Shown in pieces: positions 6,375-11,683 of a stretch of DNA of 11,683 nt. Origin of the DNA: Verrucomicrobiales bacterium (GTDB lineage Bacteria; Verrucomicrobiota; Verrucomicrobiia; Verrucomicrobiales; Akkermansiaceae); assembly GCA_002729295.1 (NCBI GenBank), contig PBTU01000115.1, positions 1 through 11,683 of the forward strand. Direction: 5' to 3'. A program made the position numbers and the translations under genes. Under the pieces are notes generated by a model, which did no database searches, had not been told where the DNA came from, and saw only the letters and a program-made list of their open reading frames with translations. Each line of letters begins with the position of its first letter. Positions within the stretch are counted from its first letter, which is position 1.

Positions 6375-7583
6375 ATGCGATTTGATCAACTGGGTCTCAA
6401 AGAGACCGTCCTCACAGCCATCACCGAGTCTGGCTATGAGAACCCGACCCCAATTCAGGCCCAGGCGATCCCGCTCATCCTCGAAGGAAAGGACCTTATT
6501 GGAGCCTCACAGACCGGAACTGGAAAGACTGCGGCCTTCGCTCTCCCCTCTCTTTCCAAGATCGAGGCCCTTGGAAAACCGCAAATCCTCGTCCTCGAAC
6601 CCACCCGCGAATTGGCCCATCAAGTGGCCGAACAATTCGAACACTACGGCAAGCACACCGGTTGTAAGGTCGCGCTTCTTTACGGTGGCGTCGGACATGG
6701 CAAACAGGACGAGGACCTCAAAGCTGGCGCCGACATCGTCGTCGCGACTCCCGGTCGTCTCATCGATCACTTCTTCCGGGGCACGATGCGTTTCGGAGCC
6801 ATCAAGGTTCTCATCCTCGATGAAGTCGACCGTATGCTCGACATGGGATTTCTTCCCCAGGTTCGCAAGATTATCAATTTCTGCCCCTGGAACAACGAAG
6901 AGCAAACCCGCCAGACTCTTTTCTTCTCGGCCACCATGCCGCCGGTCATCAAAGGCTTTGCCGAATGGTGCCTCACCGATCCCGAGTCTGTCGAGATCGC
7001 CCGGGCCGAAGTGGCTTCGACTGTCTCCCATTCCTTCTTCCCCGTCGCCATGCCACAGCGTGACGAACTCCTTTTGGCTCTCCTCAGTAGGACCGACTAT
7101 AACTCGGTAATGATCTTCACCCGAACCCGTAAGGAAGCCGATGTTGTCTCCCATCTCATCACCGATCAAGTCGGAGACATTGTTGCGGTGATGCATTCCG
7201 ACATTAAACAAAACGATCGGATGAAAGCTCTCAAGGGCTTCAAAGAAGGTCGCTATAAAATCCTCGTCGCTACCGATGTGGCCGCACGAGGTATTGACAT
7301 CTCCGACGTCACTCACGTCATCAACTACCGCGTCCCTGAAAACGCCGAAGACTACGTTCACCGAATCGGAAGAACCGGTCGTGCCGAAAAAGAAGGAGAT
7401 GCTTTCACCATCCTTACTGCCGACGAACTAGAATTTGCCGAATCCGTCGAAGGCTTCGTGAACAAGAAAATCGAGCGCAAGAAACTGGACGGTTTCGAAT
7501 ATCAATACACCGCCATGCTCGACACCGAGAAGCGCAAACCCATCCGTAAGCCCCGTCGTGGCGGCGGCCGCAAGCGCCGTTAG
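6375..7583 (+). CDS. DEAD-box ATP-dependent RNA helicase, RhlE-like
   Basis: This 402-residue cytoplasmic helicase would unwind or remodel RNA using ATP, in ribosome assembly or mRNA turnover. All core motifs are in order: the upstream phenylalanine region (MRFDQLGL), Q motif GYENPTPIQ (20-28), motif I ASQTGTGKT (Lys51), motif Ia PTRELA (76-81), TPGR (125-128), motif II DEVD (149-152), motif III SAT (185-187), MIFTRTRKEAD (motif IV), ATDVAARGIDI (motif V) and HRIGRTGRA (motif VI). The C-terminus ends in a short Arg/Lys/Gly-rich tail, common in RhlE-type proteins and likely an RNA-binding extension. The third residue of motif II is Val instead of Ala (codon GTC at 6825-6827); Asp149 and Glu150, the catalytic pair, are intact, so activity is expected. 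ruvC follows after 12 bp and is probably co-transcribed. No Shine-Dalgarno sequence is visible. Confidence 0.93.
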   Translation: MRFDQLGLKETVLTAITESGYENPTPIQAQAIPLILEGKDLIGASQTGTGKTAAFALPSLSKIEALGKPQILVLEPTRELAHQVAEQFEHYGKHTGCKVALLYGGVGHGKQDEDLKAGADIVVATPGRLIDHFFRGTMRFGAIKVLILDEVDRMLDMGFLPQVRKIINFCPWNNEEQTRQTLFFSATMPPVIKGFAEWCLTDPESVEIARAEVASTVSHSFFPVAMPQRDELLLALLSRTDYNSVMIFTRTRKEADVVSHLITDQVGDIVAVMHSDIKQNDRMKALKGFKEGRYKILVATDVAARGIDISDVTHVINYRVPENAEDYVHRIGRTGRAEKEGDAFTILTADELEFAESVEGFVNKKIERKKLDGFEYQYTAMLDTEKRKPIRKPRRGGGRKRR

Positions 7584-7595
7584 AATTACTTCATT

Positions 7596-8099
7596 ATGCG
7601 CACTCTTGGTATTGATCCCGCGATCCGAAATACTGGGTATGCTATCCTCGAGGGCGATCACCAAAACGCCAAAGCACTCGACTACGGCGTCATTTCCATT
7701 CCGGCGAAGATCCCCCAATCCGGTGCCCTCGAAGCGATCTGCACCGGCATTAAAAATCTCATCACGAAATGGGAACCCGATGAAGTGGCTGTCGAGGGCA
7801 TCATCTACGTCCAATCCCACCGCACCGCCATTTCCATGGGGGCGGCCCGTGCCGCCCCGCTCATCGCAGCCGCCAGCCACGGGCTAACGGTTTATGAATA
7901 TTCCCCAAAAAAGGTCAAAAAGGCCATCGTCGGCAAAGGAACTGCCGACAAAGGGCAAGTAGCCTTCATGATCAGGGCATTGCTGGGCCTTCCCGAAACT
8001 CCCCCCTCCGACGCCGCCGACGCCCTCGCCATCGCGTTAGCACATTTACAGGCATCTGACCCGCTTCGTGCTGCTCTCTTTGACCGAAGACAGCTCTAA
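7596..8099 (+). CDS. ruvC: Holliday junction resolvase RuvC
   Basis: This 167-residue endonuclease cuts four-way DNA junctions symmetrically during recombination repair, working as a dimer with the RuvAB branch-migration motor. The RNase H-like fold shows the four expected acidic residues: Asp7 in LGIDPAIRNTGYA, Glu67 in AVEGIIY, and Asp139 and Asp142 in SDAADALAIALAH. The segment VYEYSPKKVKKAIVGKGTADKGQV (99-122) matches the family's DNA-binding loop region (bacterial RuvC proteins have EYxxxxVKxxVxGxGxAxKxQV). Length is normal (E. coli RuvC is 173 residues). ruvA and ruvB are not beside it. It starts 12 bp after the helicase stop, so the two share a transcript in all likelihood. The ATG at 7596 places Asp7 at the canonical position, which fixes the start. 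Confidence 0.96.
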   Translation: MRTLGIDPAIRNTGYAILEGDHQNAKALDYGVISIPAKIPQSGALEAICTGIKNLITKWEPDEVAVEGIIYVQSHRTAISMGAARAAPLIAAASHGLTVYEYSPKKVKKAIVGKGTADKGQVAFMIRALLGLPETPPSDAADALAIALAHLQASDPLRAALFDRRQL

Positions 8100-8146
8100 A
8101 TCGCCTCTTTTCGACCAAACACACCTTTGATACCCTCCATCAGCCC

Positions 8147-10240
8147 ATGACACATCTAAGGCACTTGACCTCTACCCTTCTCGGCCTCGCTCTCCTCTGC
8201 ACCGCCCTCAAGGCCCAAACTCCCGAGCAACTAGCTCAACTCGACCCCAAAGATATCTACTTCCAAGCCTGGCTCTACACCAAAGACGCGGAAGATCTGG
8301 AAAAGAAAGAGGACTATGTCGGTGCCTTCACCAAATACAAAAAGGCACGCACCTTATTCGACACCGTGATGGTCAACTATCCCCGATTCAAAAAGGACAT
8401 GGTGGCGGACCGGCAAAAACTCACCACTGACGCCATGGAGGCGATTCATGAGAAAGCGCTGGCCCAGCAAAAAGAGCAATCCAAAGGCATCAGCCCGCTT
8501 CTCGAGCTGCCGGGTAACGTCGCCAAACCACTGGCCATTCCCGATCGCATCGAAAAGAACTCTTTGGAAACTAAGGAGATCTCCACGCTACGAGGCGAAA
8601 TTACAGCCCTTAAATTACAACTCTCCAAAATCCCCAACTCGCGCAGCGCCAATGCAGCGGCCCTCCGGCAGGCGATTGATCGATTGGAGCAAAAACGCGC
8701 CTATCTTGCCTCGGCTCCACTCCGGGACCAGATCGCCGAGCTCAACAACGAGATCACCAAACTCCGTCGTGAACGCGACGCCATGGAAGTTTCACGGGAT
8801 CAGGCTCTTTCAGCCCAGCGAAAAACCCTCCGTCAACTCGAGGCGACCCAACGCGCCCTCGCCACAGCCCGCGAAAAAGAAAAAGCACTCCTCGCCACCA
8901 TTGAGGAGCAGCGCAACGTGAATGGACGAGTCATCAAAGGGCAACAAGACCAGATGGGTGACCTCCGCGCCCAAATGGCGGAGAAGGATAAACTCCTTGC
9001 TGAAGCCAATACCAAGATCAAAGACCTCGCAATTCAACTCGAGCAGTCCCAGTCGATGGTGACGGAGCTTAAAACCGAACGGGAGAATCTACTCAAGGAA
9101 CGCGAAAGCATGACTACCCTTTTAGGCTTAAAAGAAAACGATGCCAGACAACAGCTCATCACCCAAAACGTGGGCCTCTCCAAGGAACTCATCGAAGCCC
9201 GAAAAAAACTCTCTCTCATTAACAACGACTCCAACGCCTCCAAAAACCAAATCATCAAGGCCAAGGTCGCATTGGAAACGGCCAAATCAAAAATCCTAAG
9301 TCTGCAAAAGGAAAACAAGGCAAGCGAACTCCGCCTCGCCGATCTGGAGAAGCGTCTTAAACTGGCGCAATCGGATCTTCTCACCGGAACCAAAGGAGAT
9401 GCCCCCCACCTGCAACGACAAGAATCCGAACTCCTCCGCAACGTGGTCAAACGTCTGCAAGCTCAAATCAAAGCCCAAAAGAAAACGGGTAATCTCCTTG
9501 TGGCACAGGCCACGCGCATGGGAATTAAGGATGAGGCATGGTCCCAGGCGGTGGATCAACTCACCGAAGCCTACACCCCCACCTTGAATGACATCGAAGC
9601 AGAGGCAGCCCTCAGTCATAGCGTTACCAATCGTATCACCACCACCCCGGCCGAACGCCTTGCCGCGCAAGCGGACCTTCAACGACTCACCCGCGACCTC
9701 GACCGCGTGGCTCACCGCCTTTTTGCCAAGGATGACTTCCAAGCCGCCCGGGGAAACCTTGAACTCATCATCGAAGAAGATCCCGGAGCCTGGCCGTCCA
9801 TGGTCAACCTGGGTATTGTCCAAAACCGTTTGGGTGACCCGTCTGAAGCCGCCAAGAATTTCAAGCAAGCTATTCGCGTTGCTGGCAAACAAAAAGTCCC
9901 CTACGCCCACTTCCTCCTCGGAGACGCTTATTACAAAACCGAACTCTATCCCGAGGCTCAAAGCGAACTGCAGTCCTCACTCTCCATGGAGCCGGAGAAC
10001 GCCAAAGCCCACGTCATTCTGGGCAATATCGCGGGACGCAGCGACGATTACCAAAATGCTGAATTCCATTTTAAGGAAGCCCTCACCCTCGACCCAACGC
10101 TCCACGAACCACACAAAAACCTCGCCGTTCTCCGCTACCGCGAAAAGAAACTCACCGAGGCCAAAGTTCACTATCGCGACGCCCTCCGTTTAGGCGCTCC
10201 CGCCGACCCGGCTCTGGAAGAAGCGCTCGACATCAATTAA
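8147..10240 (+). CDS. Exported coiled-coil and TPR-repeat protein of unknown function
   Basis: This 697-residue protein has a Sec signal peptide (residues 1-23, LLGLALLCTALKA, cleavage before Gln24). Four zones follow. Residues 24-110 are a helical, TPR-like start (PKDIYFQAWLYTKDAEDLEKKEDYVGAFTKYKKA). Residues 115-140 are a Pro-rich linker. Residues 142-450 are a long, charged segment rich in Glu, Lys, Gln and Leu with heptad-like spacing, best read as coiled coil. Residues about 518-690 hold roughly five tetratricopeptide repeats, clearest at NLGIVQNRLGDPSEAAKNF, LLGDAYYKTELYPEAQSEL, ILGNIAGRSDDYQNAEFHF and NLAVLRYREKKLTEAKVHY. TPRs bind partner proteins, so a periplasmic scaffold is likely. 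The coiled-coil plus TPR layout recalls the much smaller cell-division protein CpoB/YbgF, but I claim no homology. No catalytic motif and no lipobox Cys is seen. It lies 47 bp after ruvC and 22 bp before uxaC. Confidence 0.85.
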   Translation: MTHLRHLTSTLLGLALLCTALKAQTPEQLAQLDPKDIYFQAWLYTKDAEDLEKKEDYVGAFTKYKKARTLFDTVMVNYPRFKKDMVADRQKLTTDAMEAIHEKALAQQKEQSKGISPLLELPGNVAKPLAIPDRIEKNSLETKEISTLRGEITALKLQLSKIPNSRSANAAALRQAIDRLEQKRAYLASAPLRDQIAELNNEITKLRRERDAMEVSRDQALSAQRKTLRQLEATQRALATAREKEKALLATIEEQRNVNGRVIKGQQDQMGDLRAQMAEKDKLLAEANTKIKDLAIQLEQSQSMVTELKTERENLLKERESMTTLLGLKENDARQQLITQNVGLSKELIEARKKLSLINNDSNASKNQIIKAKVALETAKSKILSLQKENKASELRLADLEKRLKLAQSDLLTGTKGDAPHLQRQESELLRNVVKRLQAQIKAQKKTGNLLVAQATRMGIKDEAWSQAVDQLTEAYTPTLNDIEAEAALSHSVTNRITTTPAERLAAQADLQRLTRDLDRVAHRLFAKDDFQAARGNLELIIEEDPGAWPSMVNLGIVQNRLGDPSEAAKNFKQAIRVAGKQKVPYAHFLLGDAYYKTELYPEAQSELQSSLSMEPENAKAHVILGNIAGRSDDYQNAEFHFKEALTLDPTLHEPHKNLAVLRYREKKLTEAKVHYRDALRLGAPADPALEEALDIN

Positions 10241-10262
10241 GTCCACGCGCTAGGCTTCACCC

Positions 10263-11681
10263 GTGCCTAAAACTTATCTCGACGACGACTTTCTTCTCCT
10301 CAGCGAGACCGCTCGGAACCTTTACCACGGAACGGCCGCCCATCAGTGGATCATTGACTACCACACCCATCTTCCACCCGAAGAAGTGGCCAACGATCAC
10401 CGCTGGGAAAACATTACCGATCTCTGGCTGGGACACGACCACTACAAATGGCGCGCCATGCGGGCCAATGGCATCCCCGAATCACACATCACCGGCGCCG
10501 CTCCGGCCCGTGAAAAATTCCAGGCCTACGCCGAAACCATCCCCAACACCCTTCGTAACCCGATCTACGACTGGACTCACCTCGAACTCCGCCGCTGCTT
10601 CGGGATCGAAACGCTTCTGAGCCCCGATACGGCCGATGAAATCTGGGAGCGCTGTAACGAGCGCCTGGAGGAAGCCGACTTTTCCTCCCGTGGATTGCTT
10701 CGCAAATTTAATGTCGATGCTGTCGGGACCACCGATGACCCCACCGACGACCTGATACATCACGATGTCACCAACAACTCTGATTGCTCCACCAAGGTCT
10801 ACCCCACCTTCCGTCCGGACAAGGCCTTCTTCGTTGACCGCCCGGAGCTCCTCAACGCCTGGCTCGATAAACTCAATCCCGATATTAAATCCAGCGCCGA
10901 TCTTCTCAGCGCCCTCAAGAGCCGTCACGACTACTTTCACGCCAAGGGCTGCCGTCTCACCGACCACGGAATGCGCTATGCCCTGGCCAATCCCTGCCAC
11001 GAAGGCGATGCCGACCGTATTCTCTCCGCGGCCCGCGAAGGCATCGCAGCTTCCCCCGAGGACACAGACGCCTTCGGAGCGATGATCATGTATTACGTAG
11101 GCCAATGGAATGCCGAAGCGGATTGGACAATGCAGCTCCACCTCGGCCCCAGACGGAATCCCAATACCCGCTTATTCAACCAACTCGGACCGGACAGCGG
11201 ATTCGACACCATCGGCGACTGGCCTCAGGGCGAACCGGTCCTGAGTTTTCTCGACTCGCTCAGCGAACTCAACAAACTCCCCAAAACCATACTCTACAAC
11301 CTGAACCCAAGAGATAACGCCGTCCTTGCCTGCGCTTGTGGTTCGTTCCAGGAATCTCCCCATCGTGGGAAAGTTCAATTTGGCTCCGGATGGTGGTACA
11401 ACGATACCCTGCAAGGCATGGAAGACCAAATCAACACCCTTTCATCCATCGGACTACTCGCGCACTTCGTGGGAATGCTCACCGACTCGCGTTCCTTTTT
11501 ATCCTTCCCCCGTCACGAATACTTCAGACGCCTGCTCTGCAACATCATCGGTCAGGACGTCGAAGACGGAAAACTCCCCAACGACGAAAAGCTCCTCAGC
11601 GACATGGTCGGCAACATTTGCTACCACAATGCCAAGAGCTACTTCGGGCTTCCTCATCACAAGGAAAACCTGCTTGCCTAA
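10263..11681 (+). CDS. uxaC: Uronate isomerase (glucuronate/galacturonate isomerase)
   Basis: This cytoplasmic enzyme interconverts D-glucuronate and D-fructuronate, and D-galacturonate and D-tagaturonate, the first step of hexuronate catabolism. The 472 residues match UxaC from end to end: DYHTHLPP (32-39, metal-type His34 and His36), HYKWRAMRANG (60-70), NPIYDWTHLELRR (99-111), LLSPDTADEIW (118-128), VGTTDDP (154-160), and GMLTDSRSFLSFPRHEYFRRLLCNIIGQ near the C-terminus. Length equals the E. coli enzyme (470). It belongs to the amidohydrolase superfamily. The start is GTG at 10263: an in-frame TAG lies at 10251-10253, similarity to UxaC begins within the first ten residues, and the next in-frame ATG (codon 66) would delete the HxH motif. 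No other hexuronate genes (uxaA, uxaB, kdgK, transporters) are within the window, which ends two bases after the stop. Uronates released from polysaccharides are the likely substrate source. Confidence 0.96.
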   Translation: MPKTYLDDDFLLLSETARNLYHGTAAHQWIIDYHTHLPPEEVANDHRWENITDLWLGHDHYKWRAMRANGIPESHITGAAPAREKFQAYAETIPNTLRNPIYDWTHLELRRCFGIETLLSPDTADEIWERCNERLEEADFSSRGLLRKFNVDAVGTTDDPTDDLIHHDVTNNSDCSTKVYPTFRPDKAFFVDRPELLNAWLDKLNPDIKSSADLLSALKSRHDYFHAKGCRLTDHGMRYALANPCHEGDADRILSAAREGIAASPEDTDAFGAMIMYYVGQWNAEADWTMQLHLGPRRNPNTRLFNQLGPDSGFDTIGDWPQGEPVLSFLDSLSELNKLPKTILYNLNPRDNAVLACACGSFQESPHRGKVQFGSGWWYNDTLQGMEDQINTLSSIGLLAHFVGMLTDSRSFLSFPRHEYFRRLLCNIIGQDVEDGKLPNDEKLLSDMVGNICYHNAKSYFGLPHHKENLLA

Positions 11682-11683
11682 AA

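Noticed and set aside
6507..7361. Long minus-strand open frame (284 codons) opposite the helicase gene.
   Set aside because: It lies wholly antisense to a clearly conserved helicase; the frame is open because of codon bias in the real gene and its protein shows no known motif.

Overview
The window is a densely coded, mid-GC bacterial stretch of 11.7 kb holding nine genes or gene remnants. Secreted sulfatases in tandem, CU-rich gene leaders without clear Shine-Dalgarno sequences, and a polysaccharide-degradation style of gene content point to the Planctomycetota-Verrucomicrobiota group, most likely a verrucomicrobial (perhaps marine) lineage. This assignment rests on gene content and is an inference; no rRNA or tRNA gene is present to confirm it.

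Region 1 (1-5144, all + strand) looks like one operon for breaking down a sulfated glycan outside the cytoplasm. In order it has the 3' end of a beta-lactamase-fold serine hydrolase, a glycoamylase-like (PF10091-type) protein with a twin-arginine-like signal, two intact sulfatases with signal peptides and the C-x-P-x-R formylglycine motif, and a third sulfatase cut off after about 115 recognisable residues. Gaps between these genes are 7-54 bp.

Region 2 (5133-6278, - strand) is a complete two-domain ChrA-type chromate/anion transporter. Its 3' end overlaps the end of the truncated sulfatase, so the boundary between regions 1 and 2 looks like an old deletion or rearrangement junction. A 96-bp divergent intergenic region separates chrA from the next block.

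Region 3 (6375-11681, + strand) holds a RhlE-like DEAD-box RNA helicase with a DEVD motif II, the Holliday junction resolvase RuvC, a large exported coiled-coil/TPR protein of unknown function, and uronate isomerase UxaC starting at GTG. Gaps are 12, 47 and 22 bp, so co-transcription is plausible although the functions are mixed. UxaC could use uronic acids released from polysaccharides such as those targeted by region 1, but it is separated from region 1 by housekeeping genes.

I saw no CRISPR array, transposase, tRNA, rRNA or convincing riboswitch. Apart from the chrA-helicase spacer, every base lies in a gene or in a gap of at most 54 bp. I found no convincing wholly new system. The observations most worth following up are the sulfatase-chrA junction, the glycoamylase-like protein within a sulfatase operon, and the exported coiled-coil/TPR protein downstream of ruvC.
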